A stretch of 64,000 nt of DNA, taken from contig NZ_FOVG01000005.1 in NCBI RefSeq assembly GCF_900115075.1, forward strand, positions 186,001 to 250,000, written 5' to 3'. The stretch comes from Candidatus Pantoea varia. GTDB lineage: Bacteria; Pseudomonadota; Gammaproteobacteria; Enterobacterales; Enterobacteriaceae. Below the pieces are notes generated by a model that saw only the letters and a list, made by a program, of their open reading frames with translations, was not told where the DNA came from and searched no databases. The translations under genes were made by a program, and so were the position numbers. Position 1 is the stretch's first letter. Each line of letters begins with the position of its first letter. Below, piece by piece: positions 14,908 to 24,188 of this stretch.

Positions 14908-15891
14908 CTACGCCGGTAACTGCAGCCAGGGTTGCCACAGGGTCTGTAACGTTTCCGGCGGCGCGCCATTGATCAACTGCATCACCATTTCAGCAACCTG
15001 TTCACCGGCCTGATACGGCGTCGCCTGGCGAATAGCGACAATGGGATGATCGAGAATCGCATCCCGCGGCAATCCCTCCCAGCCCGCCAGCAGAATGGCA
15101 CCCTCGCCAGCAGCGCGCCCCGCCTGTTGCAGTGCCAGAGCGGCCCCTTCAGCCAGCACAGCGCAGTCGGTGATGATCACTTCCGGCGCAGACGCTTCTG
15201 CCAGCCATTCGCGGGTCTGGTGATAGCCGGCACGGCGCGACGGCGTGACAGCCGCCATCGCATAAGGCGCAACGTCCCCCAGCGCCGTCAGATAACCCTG
15301 ACGACGGTCACGCACCCGCGTGCTGTTTTCATGACTGCCGAGCCAGGCTATCCGCTGCCGTCCCTGCGCCAGCGACCAGCTCACCGCCAGCTGCGAACCG
15401 GCAAGATGATCAACATCAAACCAGGCATAGGTGGATGGCAGATCGCTGCGGCCCAGCGCCAGAAAGCGAAAATTGGTCTGGAGCAGAGCGTGAAGCCGAC
15501 TGTCTTCCGGTGTGGTGTGGCCAACAATAAGGGCATCAACGGCCCCACTGCGCAGCAGGCGTGTCAGAGTCGACTGACTCTGCTGCTGCTTATCCGCCAG
15601 CAACAGCAGGTTAATCTCATAACGGGCAAGATGATGATCCAGCGCCAGCAACATGTCGCTGAAGTCGCTGCCACTCAGAGGCGTTGAATTGATCGGGTAG
15701 ACAAGCCCTACCGCGTTAGCACGGCCGGTTTTAAGTCGCCGCGCCGCCGCATTTGGCCGGTAGCCACGCCGCTGCGCTTCCTCTTCGATGCGTTTACGCG
15801 TCTCGTGAGCGACATCCTGATAACCATTGAGGGCGCGGCTGACTGTCGTCACGGAAAGACCTAAAACCGCAGCGATGGCTTTAAGAGACAT
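14908..15891 (-). CDS. LacI-family transcription regulator, target unknown
   Basis: The 327-residue repressor starts MSLKAIAAVLGLSVTTVSRALNGY (helix-turn-helix), then the hinge YRPNAAARRLKTGRANAVGLVYP and a sugar-binding-protein-like core. It lies 65 bases upstream of the PtxS-like gene on the same strand and might be co-transcribed with it. No metabolic gene other than the kgu set is adjacent, so it may be a second input into that system or an orphan regulator. I cannot match it to a named protein. Confidence 0.8.
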   Translation of the reverse strand: MSLKAIAAVLGLSVTTVSRALNGYQDVAHETRKRIEEEAQRRGYRPNAAARRLKTGRANAVGLVYPINSTPLSGSDFSDMLLALDHHLARYEINLLLLADKQQQSQSTLTRLLRSGAVDALIVGHTTPEDSRLHALLQTNFRFLALGRSDLPSTYAWFDVDHLAGSQLAVSWSLAQGRQRIAWLGSHENSTRVRDRRQGYLTALGDVAPYAMAAVTPSRRAGYHQTREWLAEASAPEVIITDCAVLAEGAALALQQAGRAAGEGAILLAGWEGLPRDAILDHPIVAIRQATPYQAGEQVAEMVMQLINGAPPETLQTLWQPWLQLPA

Positions 15892-15906
15892 GGAAGAGGC
15901 GTCCGT

Positions 15907-15923
15907 TGATCAATTTTTGATCA
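15907..15923. promoter_or_regulatory. Candidate operator upstream of LacI gene
   Basis: TGATCA is repeated at 15907-15912 and 15918-15923 around a five-base ATTTT centre, 15 bases before the lacI-type start. The symmetry and position suggest autoregulation. It lacks the usual central CG of LacI sites, so the call is tentative. Confidence 0.4.
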
Positions 15924-15993
15924 GCTTATCATAAAGCCTCTGCTGGCTCTATTAACAGAAACATTACTGATACTTCTAACGCAATGCTTTACA

Positions 15994-16023
15994 GAAAAAA
16001 AAGCGCCCCCCGGACGGGGGCGC
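15994..16023 (-). terminator. Rho-independent terminator of yiaD
   Basis: On the minus strand, GCGCCCCC and GGGGGCGC arms around a five-base loop are followed by eight T residues, directly after the yiaD stop. Confidence 0.9.
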
Positions 16024-16029
16024 CCGCAA

Positions 16030-16692
16030 TTATCCCAGCGGGCTGAGCGTGATCTCAACACGACGGTTTTGTGCTTTGCCTGCTTCGGTGCTGTTGGTGG
16101 CAACCGGGTTGTCGGGACCTGCACCCTGCGTACGCAGGCGGTCGCTGGCAACACCCTGCACAATCAACGCGCTGGCGACGCTTTCAGCACGCTGCTGTGA
16201 CAGACGCATGTTCAGCGCACGGCTGCCGGTGCTGTCGGTGTAACCCACTACGTTTACCGCCGTTTTTGGATACTCTTTCAGCACCATTGCCACACCGGTC
16301 AGCGTGTTCGCGCCGGCAGGTTTCAGATTGCTGCTGCTGGAGTCAAAGGTGACATTGTTTGGCATATTCAGGACGATGTTATCGCCATTACGGGTCACGC
16401 TGACGCCGGTGCCACGCATTTTGTCGCGCAGTTTCGCTTCCTGAACATCCATGTAGTAGCCCACGCCACCGCCCAGTGCAGCACCGCCAGCGGCACCAAT
16501 CAGCGCGCCTTTACGACGATCTTTCTTCGACGAAGAGAGCACGCCGACACCGGCACCCACTAATGCACCCAGGCCCGCGCCTACGCCTGACTTACCCGCC
16601 TGAGATTCGCCGGTGTAAGGATTGGTAGTACAACCTGGCAGGGCCAGACTGCCGCTTAATAACAAAGTGATGGCGATTAATTTCTTCTGCAT
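16030..16692 (-). CDS. yiaD: YiaD-like OmpA-domain outer-membrane lipoprotein
   Basis: The 220-residue protein has a signal peptide ending in a lipobox (LALPGC, Cys about 21). A glycine-zipper segment (GVGAGLGALVGAGVG, GAAGGAALGGGVGYY) is followed by a C-terminal OmpA-type peptidoglycan-binding domain (VVGYTDSTGSRALNMRLSQQRAESV, NRRVEI). It matches E. coli YiaD (219 residues). The frame opens at 16713, but ATG16692 follows GGGAA and starts the signal peptide. It probably links the outer membrane to peptidoglycan. Confidence 0.93.
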   Translation of the reverse strand: MQKKLIAITLLLSGSLALPGCTTNPYTGESQAGKSGVGAGLGALVGAGVGVLSSSKKDRRKGALIGAAGGAALGGGVGYYMDVQEAKLRDKMRGTGVSVTRNGDNIVLNMPNNVTFDSSSSNLKPAGANTLTGVAMVLKEYPKTAVNVVGYTDSTGSRALNMRLSQQRAESVASALIVQGVASDRLRTQGAGPDNPVATNSTEAGKAQNRRVEITLSPLG

Positions 16693-16802
16693 TTTTGTTC
16701 CCTTACATTCCACACACAGGGGAAAACCTTTCCCATAAGTGGCACGATTATGCCGCCTGATGGCTGCGGATGTAGTGAGGAAAAATCCTGATTTAACGGC
16801 AA

Positions 16803-17369
16803 CTACGCCTTTTGATTGTCAGGATGGCAAAAACAGTTGCTCTGGTGATCGTTTATCAGTCCGCAGGCCTGCATAAAGGAGTAGCAAATTGTGGGGCCGA
16901 TGAATTTGAAACCACGCTGCCTGAGTGCCTTCGAGAGCGCAATAGCCTGCTCTGTGGTGGTGGGTGCCTGGCTGTAGTCGGGATAATGGTGAACGATTTG
17001 CACGTTATCGACAAATTGCCAGACGAAGTGGCTGAAATCCTCACCTTTCGCTTCCATCTCCAGATAAGCGCGGGCATTAGCGATAATGGCGGCGATTTTA
17101 CCGGCGTGGCGGATGATGCCGCTGTTGAGCATCAGCGTGTCGATATCTGCAGCATCCATCACTGCTATGGCATGCGGATCAAACTGGTGAAACGCCGCCC
17201 GATAGTTTTCCCGTTTTTTCAGCACGGTGATCCAGGATAATCCCGCCTGCTGTCCTTCCAGACAGAGCATCTCAAACAACGCGCGCTTGTCCCGCTGCGC
17301 CACTCCCCATTCCCTGTCGTGATAAGCCAGATAGAGGGGATCCTGCGTTACCCAACCACATCGTTGCAT
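16803..17369 (-). CDS. tag: DNA-3-methyladenine glycosylase I
   Basis: The 188-residue base-excision enzyme removes 3-methyladenine from alkylated DNA. C4, H17 (YLAYHDREWG), and the C-terminal NDHQSNCFCH supply the zinc site of Tag. The core GQQAGLSWITVLKKRENYR and RGFKFIGPTICYSFMQACG match E. coli Tag (187 residues). AAGGAAC precedes ATG17369. tag and yiaD are near neighbours in E. coli too. Confidence 0.95.
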   Translation of the reverse strand: MQRCGWVTQDPLYLAYHDREWGVAQRDKRALFEMLCLEGQQAGLSWITVLKKRENYRAAFHQFDPHAIAVMDAADIDTLMLNSGIIRHAGKIAAIIANARAYLEMEAKGEDFSHFVWQFVDNVQIVHHYPDYSQAPTTTEQAIALSKALRQRGFKFIGPTICYSFMQACGLINDHQSNCFCHPDNQKA

Positions 17370-17524
17370 CGCTTTGTTCCTTAAATATCGAGAATATTTT
17401 AGCGGTCCGCTTGATCTTAGAATTAATGGGTTGATAGTTAAACGATCACCGGTTAAATAACAGAGACGGGCCGAAAATTTAATTCAGACGCCGGATAATA
17501 ACTTCAGTTTTGCCCGGAGAAGCG

Positions 17525-18211
17525 ATGTTGCCGAGAAGCGGTTGGGAAGGTCTGCGGACCTGCTGTGCTGTATACCTGTTAATCTTTACGCAACCGACTT
17601 TTGCCCGCGGTGGCGTCTCTGCGCCTCAACATCCTGAATTTCTTCCCGATTACGACACGATTCTGGCGGAGAAGATCGCCCTGACCCCACTCGCCTTCAG
17701 CGATGAGAGCCGCGCCCTGTTTGAAGCCGCCATCAATTCGCCTACCGCATCCCCCATTGCCCTGCACAGTGAAACCGGCAGCGTAGGCACTACGCCGCTG
17801 GGAAAACGCTATCGGGCTGGCGTTGACCTGCCCATTGCCCCTTCATTGACCACCGGACCCGTGGCGCAGTATGCGGTCGATCCGCAGCAGATGAACTGTC
17901 TGCAATGCGACTACAGCGATCAGCAGAGCCGGGAGCAGAGTGCCAGCGTCGGCTGGCGCATCGATTCGCAGCAGGGATGGATATCGCCCTGGGCGCAGCT
18001 GAGTTATCACTATCTGATGGCAGATTCACCGCAGAATCCCCGGCATGAAACGACGAGCGGCACCGATCAATCCAACGGCATTGATGTGAGCATCGGTGCA
18101 CAGATGCCACTGAACGATAATCTGGCGGCTTTTGCTTCATTTTCACAAAGCGAAGCGCTGAATAATCAGGATCAGCAACTTTATACCTTTGGCTTCAGCG
18201 CCAGTTTCTAA
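17525..18211 (+). CDS. Short autotransporter-like outer-membrane barrel protein
   Basis: The 228-residue protein has an N-terminal hydrophobic signal (CCAVYLLIFTQPTFA) with likely cleavage after it. The rest is low in hydrophobic stretches and shows alternating beta patterns (YRAGVDLPIAPSLTTGPVAQYA, GWISPWAQLSYHYLM, LAAFASFSQ), ending in the outer-membrane signature FGFSASF with C-terminal Phe. That resembles the last part of autotransporter barrels but is too short for a full 12-strand barrel and has no passenger domain. A CLQC pair is present. ATG17525, five bases after GGAG, is preferred to the frame start at 17510. It may be a remnant or a small porin-like protein. Confidence 0.55.
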   Translation: MLPRSGWEGLRTCCAVYLLIFTQPTFARGGVSAPQHPEFLPDYDTILAEKIALTPLAFSDESRALFEAAINSPTASPIALHSETGSVGTTPLGKRYRAGVDLPIAPSLTTGPVAQYAVDPQQMNCLQCDYSDQQSREQSASVGWRIDSQQGWISPWAQLSYHYLMADSPQNPRHETTSGTDQSNGIDVSIGAQMPLNDNLAAFASFSQSEALNNQDQQLYTFGFSASF

Positions 18212-18223
18212 CTGGGGCATCAA

Positions 18224-18967
18224 ATGAGAAAGGATGTTGCGCACTTGAAATATAATGAGTCCGCTAATCATTATACTGGTAACACTATGCGCAACGATTT
18301 GACAATTATTGGCCGCGAAATCGCGGTCTTCATTCTGAATGCCCTGGTTCTCGCTTTGACTATCGTCCCTGTCTACATTGATGTAGCCTGGATGAACGAC
18401 GCACTCCACGAAACCTCTTTTACTGAAACCACTCAGGAATGCATGCTGGCGATGATCGCCGCGCTGTTTTTTATAGCGGCTCAACGCCGTCCCGCCCAGC
18501 GTGGGGCGCTGACCTTAGTGGCTGGCTTTTACAGCTGCATGCTGATCCGCGAGCTCGACTTCGTGTTTGATACCATTCAGCACGGTAGCTGGGTCTGGTT
18601 TGCACTGGCGGTCACGGCGGGTTCGCTGGCCGTTGCGCTGCGAACACCGAAGAAAACCCTGCATGCGCTGGCTAACCTGCTGCAACACCGAAGCTGGCCG
18701 GTGATGGCCTCCGGCTTTTTAGTGGTGCTGGTCTTCTCCCGACTATTTGGTGTTCATGCGCTGTGGCAGCATCTGATGCTGGGGGACTACAACCGCGTGG
18801 TCAAAAACATGGCCGAAGAGGGCACCGAGCTTCTGGGATACAGCCTCTGCTGGCTCGCCTCGGTGCGCTATTTATGGCAGACCCGTCCAGCCGCTGCCGC
18901 TGTCAGCGTGCGCGCCACCGAATCAGCACCGGCCCGCCACAACGCCTCTCCGGTCACATCGCACTGA
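18224..18967 (+). CDS. Inner-membrane protein of unknown function
   Basis: The 247-residue protein has about six hydrophobic segments (IAVFILNALVLALTIVPVYI; MLAMIAALFFIAA; TLVAGFYSCMLI; WVWFALAVTAGSLAVAL; VMASGFLVVLVFSRLFGV; LLGYSLCWLASV). The second loop has the charged motif IRELDFVFD. I do not recognise the family. It begins 12 bases after the barrel-protein gene. ATG18224 has GGGG upstream. ATG18287 (MRNDLTIIGREI) is an alternative that would place the first membrane segment nearer the N-terminus and leave the inverted repeat at 18252-18274 upstream. Confidence 0.6.
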   Translation: MRKDVAHLKYNESANHYTGNTMRNDLTIIGREIAVFILNALVLALTIVPVYIDVAWMNDALHETSFTETTQECMLAMIAALFFIAAQRRPAQRGALTLVAGFYSCMLIRELDFVFDTIQHGSWVWFALAVTAGSLAVALRTPKKTLHALANLLQHRSWPVMASGFLVVLVFSRLFGVHALWQHLMLGDYNRVVKNMAEEGTELLGYSLCWLASVRYLWQTRPAAAAVSVRATESAPARHNASPVTSH

Positions 18968-19078
18968 TCTGCACTCTTGCTTTTTAAGCGATCCGCACCC
19001 TTAAAACAGGTACAATAAACACTTCTGCGTCGGCGACGGGTTCCCGACGCAAGGTGTTCGTTAACCTCAGGTCTTTTC

Positions 19079-19615
19079 ATGTCAGCTAAAATCTTAACTT
19101 CAACGCTCATTGGCCTGGATGCCTTCCGACAGGATCCGCTGACTGCCCTGCAGCAGGCGGAAAAGGGCACGCTGGCGGTGTTAGATAATTATGCGCCGGT
19201 GATGTACGCCATTACACCTAAGCGTCTGGCTGAGCTGCTGGCGCTGGAAGCCGCCGCCCGGCAGCCAAATGATGTGGCGCTGGATGACAGCCTGTATGAC
19301 GACGCGCCCGCCGCGATCCACACACCGGCAGGCAAGTTCGCCATGTATCAGGGCTGGCAGCCGGATGCCGATTTTACGCGTCAGGCCGCCATCTGGGGCG
19401 TGGCGCTGAGTGAACCGGTGACGCCCAGCGAGCTGGCGGCCTTTGTGACCTACTGGCAGGCGGAAGGCCGGATGTTCCATCATGTGCAGTGGCAACAGAA
19501 GCTGGCGCGCAGCATTCAGATGAACCGCGCCGCAAACGGCGGGCAACCGAAGCGTGATATCACTCAAATCAGCAGTACCGACTACGATATTCCCGATGGT
19601 TTCCGAGGTGAATGA
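19079..19615 (+). CDS. dnaT: Primosomal protein DnaT
   Basis: The 178-residue replication-restart protein brings DnaB-DnaC to PriA-PriB at stalled forks. The N-terminal oligomerisation part ([43 protein letters not shown]) and the C-terminal ssDNA-binding domain ([40 protein letters not shown]) match E. coli DnaT. It overlaps dnaC by four bases (ATGA), as in other enterobacteria. Confidence 0.95.
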   Translation: MSAKILTSTLIGLDAFRQDPLTALQQAEKGTLAVLDNYAPVMYAITPKRLAELLALEAAARQPNDVALDDSLYDDAPAAIHTPAGKFAMYQGWQPDADFTRQAAIWGVALSEPVTPSELAAFVTYWQAEGRMFHHVQWQQKLARSIQMNRAANGGQPKRDITQISSTDYDIPDGFRGE

Positions 19616-20355
19616 TGAAAACGCCCAACGATCTCTTTAGTCGCCTGAAAAGAATGATGCCAGCAGGTACCCGACCAAAATTCACTAACGGTGAAGAACT
19701 GTTGGCCTGGAACCAGGAACAAGGCCGTTTACGCTCTGAAGCCATAGCGCGTGAGAATCGCGCAATGAAAATGCAGCGTATCATGGGCCGTTCCGGCATT
19801 CGCGAGCTGCACATTAACTGTTCTTTCGACAACTACCGTATTGAAAATGAAGGCCAACGCAAAGCACTGGAACAAGCGCGACGGTATGCCGCCGAATTCG
19901 AGGGTAGCATCGCCAGCTTTGTCTTTTCAGGCCGTCCCGGCACTGGTAAAAACCATCTGGCCGCCGCGATTGGTAATGATCTGATCCTGCGCGGCAAAAG
20001 CGTACTTATCGTGACGGTCGCCGATCTGATGTCGAGCATGAAGGGCACCTTTAGCGGTGGTAGCGGCATTACCGAAGAGCGACTGATTCAGGATCTCAGC
20101 AGTGTTGATCTGCTGGTGATTGATGAGATCGGCATGCAGAGCGAATCGCGCTACGAAAAAGTGATCATCAATCAGATTGTTGATCGCCGCTCCTCGTCTA
20201 AGCGCCCGACCGGCATGTTGACCAACCTTAATCCGAATGAGATGAACACCCTGCTGGGCGAGCGCGTCATGGACCGTATGCGTCTCGGCAACAGCCTGTG
20301 GTTGCGTTTCGACTGGGAAAGTTACCGCAGTCGGGTGCGCGGTGACGAATATTAA
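19612..20355 (+). CDS. dnaC: DNA replication protein DnaC (helicase loader)
   Basis: The 247-residue AAA+ ATPase loads DnaB helicase at oriC and at restarted forks. It has an N-terminal DnaB-binding segment, a Walker A motif GRPGTGKNH, a Walker B motif LLVIDEIG, and a C-terminal arginine-containing box ([23 protein letters not shown]). It is coupled to dnaT by an ATGA overlap. Length and sequence agree with E. coli DnaC (245 residues). Confidence 0.95.
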   Translation: MMKTPNDLFSRLKRMMPAGTRPKFTNGEELLAWNQEQGRLRSEAIARENRAMKMQRIMGRSGIRELHINCSFDNYRIENEGQRKALEQARRYAAEFEGSIASFVFSGRPGTGKNHLAAAIGNDLILRGKSVLIVTVADLMSSMKGTFSGGSGITEERLIQDLSSVDLLVIDEIGMQSESRYEKVIINQIVDRRSSSKRPTGMLTNLNPNEMNTLLGERVMDRMRLGNSLWLRFDWESYRSRVRGDEY

Positions 20356-20540
20356 TCCCGCGCCAGCGGGCGCGTGGCTTGCTGTAGCGAACCGGCAGAA
20401 AAAAAGATGTTAAAACCGATCGTAGTCACGATCTCAGTCACAGGCGATCCGGTTGTGTGAAACAGCACGCAAAGTGCGGGATGAAGAATCCGCACGGGCT
20501 GATACACTCAATTCTTACTCCTCTGTTGAGTGAACCCGTG

Positions 20541-21674
20541 ATGAAAACAAACGGCAAAGGCCCTGCACTACTGCGACTGAATAACCAGAAACGGGTAATG
20601 ACTCAGCTGCGCAAGCTGCGTGTGACGTCACGTCAGGATCTGGCGGAAGCGCTGACACTCAGCAAAAACACCGTCTCGTTAATTATTGATGATCTGCTGG
20701 AACAGGGCCTGATAGATGAGTTGGGACCGGTCAGTGTCGCGGCCGCCGGACGACCTAAAATCGGGATTACTCTGCGGCCGGAAAAACTCAAGAGCGCAGG
20801 CATCATGGTGGAGCGTAATGTTATTCACTGGCGGGTCTGCGACTACTTTTCCCAGGTGCTGGCTGAAGCAACGCTGCGCACCGATACCAGTAACCCGACG
20901 CGACTGCTGGCTGAGCTGGCCATGCTGTGCCGGGAACTGACAGAGCAATATCCCGATCTGCTCGGCATTGGCCTGGGCTTCCCCGGTATCGTCGATCCCC
21001 GCCGCGGCTGGATGCACATTTCATTGCCGCTTGAATGGCAGGATGTTGACCTGCTGAGCGCACTCCGCAAACACGTCCGTCTGCCCATTCGCATTATGAA
21101 CAATGTTAAAGCCGCGGCGTTACTGGCTGTAGAGCAGCGTGGATTATCGGTGGAGAGTGGTCACTTTTATCTGCGTATTTCCGAGGGAATTGGCGGCGCA
21201 CTGGTGCAGCATGGCGAAGTGTTTACCGGGCACAGCTGGACGGCGGGCGAGGCAGGGCATCTGATTGTCCAGCCCGACGGCCCGCGTTGCAGCTGCGGCC
21301 GCCGGGGTTGCCTGGAAGCGCTGGTCAGCCAGCCTGCGGTTAAACAGCAGCTGGCGCAGCGTCAGCCGGGCCTGAGCTGGCAGAACCGCGACAGCGCGCC
21401 ACGTGTAGTAGATGAGGTGATGGCGCAGGCGGGTGGCTACCTGGGTGCGGCGCTGAGTCAGATTATGCTGCTGCTCAATCCCGCCACCATCATCATTGAT
21501 TGTCCATGGAGCGCCAGTGAGGCCTTCTGTAAGGCAGTACGCGAGACCGCACACGGCAACGCGCTGACCTTTAGCGCGGCGCATACCCAGCTGCACTTCC
21601 CGGAAAACCGGATTGACCCGGCTAACGGGCTGGCGCTGGCAGTGCTGGAGCAGAGTGAGCAGCGGATAATCTAG
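20541..21674 (+). CDS. ROK-family transcription regulator
   Basis: The 377-residue protein has an N-terminal winged helix (TSRQDLAEALTLSKNTVSLIIDDLLEQGLI) and a ROK sugar-kinase-like domain. The zinc and ROK signature GHLIVQPDGPRCSCGRRGCLE lies near residue 240. Such proteins (NagC, Mlc, Firmicute XylR) respond to sugars. It lies tail-to-tail with xylR, so a link to xylose or another pentose is plausible but unproven. The frame opens with a GTG at 20457; ATG20541 fits the family start better. The GTG one codon earlier (20538) is also possible. Confidence 0.78.
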   Translation: MKTNGKGPALLRLNNQKRVMTQLRKLRVTSRQDLAEALTLSKNTVSLIIDDLLEQGLIDELGPVSVAAAGRPKIGITLRPEKLKSAGIMVERNVIHWRVCDYFSQVLAEATLRTDTSNPTRLLAELAMLCRELTEQYPDLLGIGLGFPGIVDPRRGWMHISLPLEWQDVDLLSALRKHVRLPIRIMNNVKAAALLAVEQRGLSVESGHFYLRISEGIGGALVQHGEVFTGHSWTAGEAGHLIVQPDGPRCSCGRRGCLEALVSQPAVKQQLAQRQPGLSWQNRDSAPRVVDEVMAQAGGYLGAALSQIMLLLNPATIIIDCPWSASEAFCKAVRETAHGNALTFSAAHTQLHFPENRIDPANGLALAVLEQSEQRII

Positions 21675-21731
21675 CAGCGCAGGCTGCACGGTTTTCATAC
21701 GGTCTCACTCCACGCCAGACTCCCTGTTTCC

Positions 21732-22910
21732 CTACAACACATTCTCCCCAAAATGCTGGCGATACTCTTTCGGGGTGGTGTCGTAGCTTTTTCGGAAGAC
21801 TGAGTAGAAGTACTGCAGCGAAGGATAGCCGCACATCTGCGAGATCTCGTTGATGTTGAGCGACGAAGAAGCCAGCAGTTCGCGCGCTTTTTCCAGTTTT
21901 TCGCGGTGGATCATCGCGTGGAGAGTATCACCGGTCTCATCCCGAAAGCGTTTTTCCAGATTAGAGCGCGACAGCCCGACCGCATCCAGCACCTGCTCCA
22001 CTTTAATCCCCTTACAGGCGTTAAAGCGGATGTAGTGCATCGCCTGAATCACTGCCGGATCGTGCAGCGAGCGGTAGTCGGTCGAACGCCGGGCGATGAC
22101 TTTCACTGGCGGCACCAGAATGCGCTGAAGCGGTAAGGGCTGCTTATCCAGCAGCCGATGCAGCAGTTTGGCTGCCTGATAACCCATCTGTCGTGAGCCC
22201 TGCGCCACGGACGAGAGCGCCACGCGTGACAGATAACGGGTCAGCTCCTCATTATCAATCCCGATCACCGTAAGCTTCTCCGGCACCGGTATTTTCAGGT
22301 GCTCACAGGCTTGAAGCAGATGTCGCGCCCGCGAATCCGTCACGGCGATGATGCCGGTTTGCGGCGGCAGTGTCTGCAGCCAGTCGGCGAGTCGGTTCTG
22401 GGCGTGCTGCCAGTTTTCCGGGGCGGTTTCCATGCCCTGATAAACCACGCCCTGATAACGTTCACGCCCCACCAGCTGGCGGAATGCCTGTTCCCGCTCC
22501 TGCGCCCAGCGCTTGCCGCTGGAGGCGGGTAATCCATAAAAAGCAAAGCGGTTGATGCCCTTCTCTTTCAGGTGCAGAAAGGCTTTCTCCACCAGCGCGG
22601 CGTTGTCAGTGGCGATGTAATGCACTGGCGGATAATCTTCCTGCCGATGGTAAGAACCGCCGACGCCGACAATCGGGACAGAGACATTCGACAGCAGGGA
22701 TTCGATGGAACGATCGTCGTAATCAGCGATCACCCCATCGCCCAGCCACTCGCGGATGTTGTCGATGCGGCAGCGGAAATCTTCTTCAATGAAGATATCC
22801 CAGTCAGTCTGCGACGCCTGTAAATACTCACCGACGCCCTCCACAACCTGACGGTCATACACTTTGTTGGCGTTAAACAACAGCGTAATGCGATAACGTT
22901 TATCATGCAT
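21732..22910 (-). CDS. xylR: Xylose operon activator XylR (LacI-AraC hybrid)
   Basis: The 392-residue regulator has exactly the E. coli XylR length. A periplasmic-binding-type xylose domain (RITLLFNANKVYDRQVVEGVGEYLQ, VPIVGVGGSYH) is followed by an AraC-type DNA-binding domain with two helix-turn-helix units (GIKVEQVLDAVGLSRSNLEKRF, SLNINEISQMCGYPSLQYFYSVFRKSYDTTPKEYR). The frame extends to 22946, but ATG22910 gives the family length. It activates xylAB and xylFGH with xylose, and lies 93 bases after xylH in the same direction. Confidence 0.95.
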   Translation of the reverse strand: MHDKRYRITLLFNANKVYDRQVVEGVGEYLQASQTDWDIFIEEDFRCRIDNIREWLGDGVIADYDDRSIESLLSNVSVPIVGVGGSYHRQEDYPPVHYIATDNAALVEKAFLHLKEKGINRFAFYGLPASSGKRWAQEREQAFRQLVGRERYQGVVYQGMETAPENWQHAQNRLADWLQTLPPQTGIIAVTDSRARHLLQACEHLKIPVPEKLTVIGIDNEELTRYLSRVALSSVAQGSRQMGYQAAKLLHRLLDKQPLPLQRILVPPVKVIARRSTDYRSLHDPAVIQAMHYIRFNACKGIKVEQVLDAVGLSRSNLEKRFRDETGDTLHAMIHREKLEKARELLASSSLNINEISQMCGYPSLQYFYSVFRKSYDTTPKEYRQHFGENVL

Positions 22911-23003
22911 GGTGGCGCGTTCCCTTAAATCCTCAGCGCATTGCATAACACGGCTGAAAGGGGCAAAAAAATTGTTTGCGCCACAATGTGATCGCCCACG
23001 CGA

Positions 23004-24188
23004 TTACACCCGACGCCGCGTTGCGGTATCCATCCACACCGCCAGCAGCAGAATCGCGCCTTTGACGATGTACTGCCAGAAAGTCGGCACATCCATCATG
23101 CTCATGCCGTTATCCAGCGAGGCCATAATAAAGGCCCCCATTACTGCGCCCGCAACCGAACCCACACCACCCGCCAGGCTGGTGCCGCCTATTACACAGG
23201 CGGCGATAGCGTCGAGTTCCGCAATGTTACCCGCCGACGGCGACCCTGCGCCCAGTCGTGAACTGAGGATCAGCCCGGCAATCGCCACCATCACGCCGTT
23301 GATGGCAAACACCGCCAGCTTGGTCCGCGCCACGTTAATGCCAGACAGCCGGGCAGCGTCAATGTTGCCGCCGATGGCATAGATACGACGGCCAAATGCG
23401 GTCCGGGTTGCCATAAACATGCCCGCCAGCAACAGCACTGCCAGCAGTAACACCGGGGTCGGCACGCCGCGATAATCGTTGAGCAACCAGATGGCACCAA
23501 GCACTACGATTGCGGTAATCGCCTGACGTCCCACGGTGCCGCTGGCAGCGCCCTGCGGCAGCCCCAGCTGCTGACGACGCAGGCGCAGTCGCCATTGCCA
23601 CAGCGTAAACAATGCCAGACCGGCAACGCCAAAGCCGAAACCGACGCCACCGGGCAGATAACTCTGTCCAATCTGCGACATGCCCGGCGTGATCGGGGCA
23701 ACCGTGGTGCCATCCGTAATCCCGACCAGAATGCCGCGAAATGCCAGCATTCCCGCCAGCGTCACGATAAACGATGGCACTTTGCGGTACGCCACCCACC
23801 AGCCATTCCAGGTGCCGAGCAGCAGCCCCATCACCAGCGTCACCACAATGGTCAGCGGCAGCGGCCAGCCGAGCCAGACGTCGAAAATCGCCGCCGCGCC
23901 ACCCAGCAGGCCCATCATAGAACCCACTGACAGATCGATCTCCGCCGAGATAATCACGAACACCATGCCGACCGCCAGAATGCCGGTGATGGCGGTCTGG
24001 CGCAGCAGGTTGGAGACGTTACGCGCGCTGAGCCACGAGCCGTCGGTAGTCCAGGTAAAGAACAGCGCAATCAGCACAATCGCGCCCAGCATCACCAGAA
24101 CCTGCAGATTAGGCAGCGTAAATCGGCCCGGTGACGGTTTGCCCGGCGTGCCGGAGAGGCGGCTTGGGGGACTTTCACTTTTAAGCAT
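23004..24188 (-). CDS. xylH: D-xylose ABC transporter permease XylH
   Basis: The 394-residue inner-membrane permease has about ten or more helices. [16 protein letters not shown] and [28 protein letters not shown] are typical of sugar permeases of the ribose/xylose class. ATG24188 has GGAG eight bases upstream and overlaps the xylG stop by eight bases, whereas the GTG at 24197 sits too close to that ribosome site. It forms the membrane channel for XylG and XylF. Confidence 0.95.
   Translation of the reverse strand: MLKSESPPSRLSGTPGKPSPGRFTLPNLQVLVMLGAIVLIALFFTWTTDGSWLSARNVSNLLRQTAITGILAVGMVFVIISAEIDLSVGSMMGLLGGAAAIFDVWLGWPLPLTIVVTLVMGLLLGTWNGWWVAYRKVPSFIVTLAGMLAFRGILVGITDGTTVAPITPGMSQIGQSYLPGGVGFGFGVAGLALFTLWQWRLRLRRQQLGLPQGAASGTVGRQAITAIVVLGAIWLLNDYRGVPTPVLLLAVLLLAGMFMATRTAFGRRIYAIGGNIDAARLSGINVARTKLAVFAINGVMVAIAGLILSSRLGAGSPSAGNIAELDAIAACVIGGTSLAGGVGSVAGAVMGAFIMASLDNGMSMMDVPTFWQYIVKGAILLLAVWMDTATRRRV

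Noticed and set aside
18252..18274. Fur box
   Set aside because: The arms ATAATGA/TCATTAT recall a Fur site, but the nine-base GC-containing centre does not match the 19-bp consensus.
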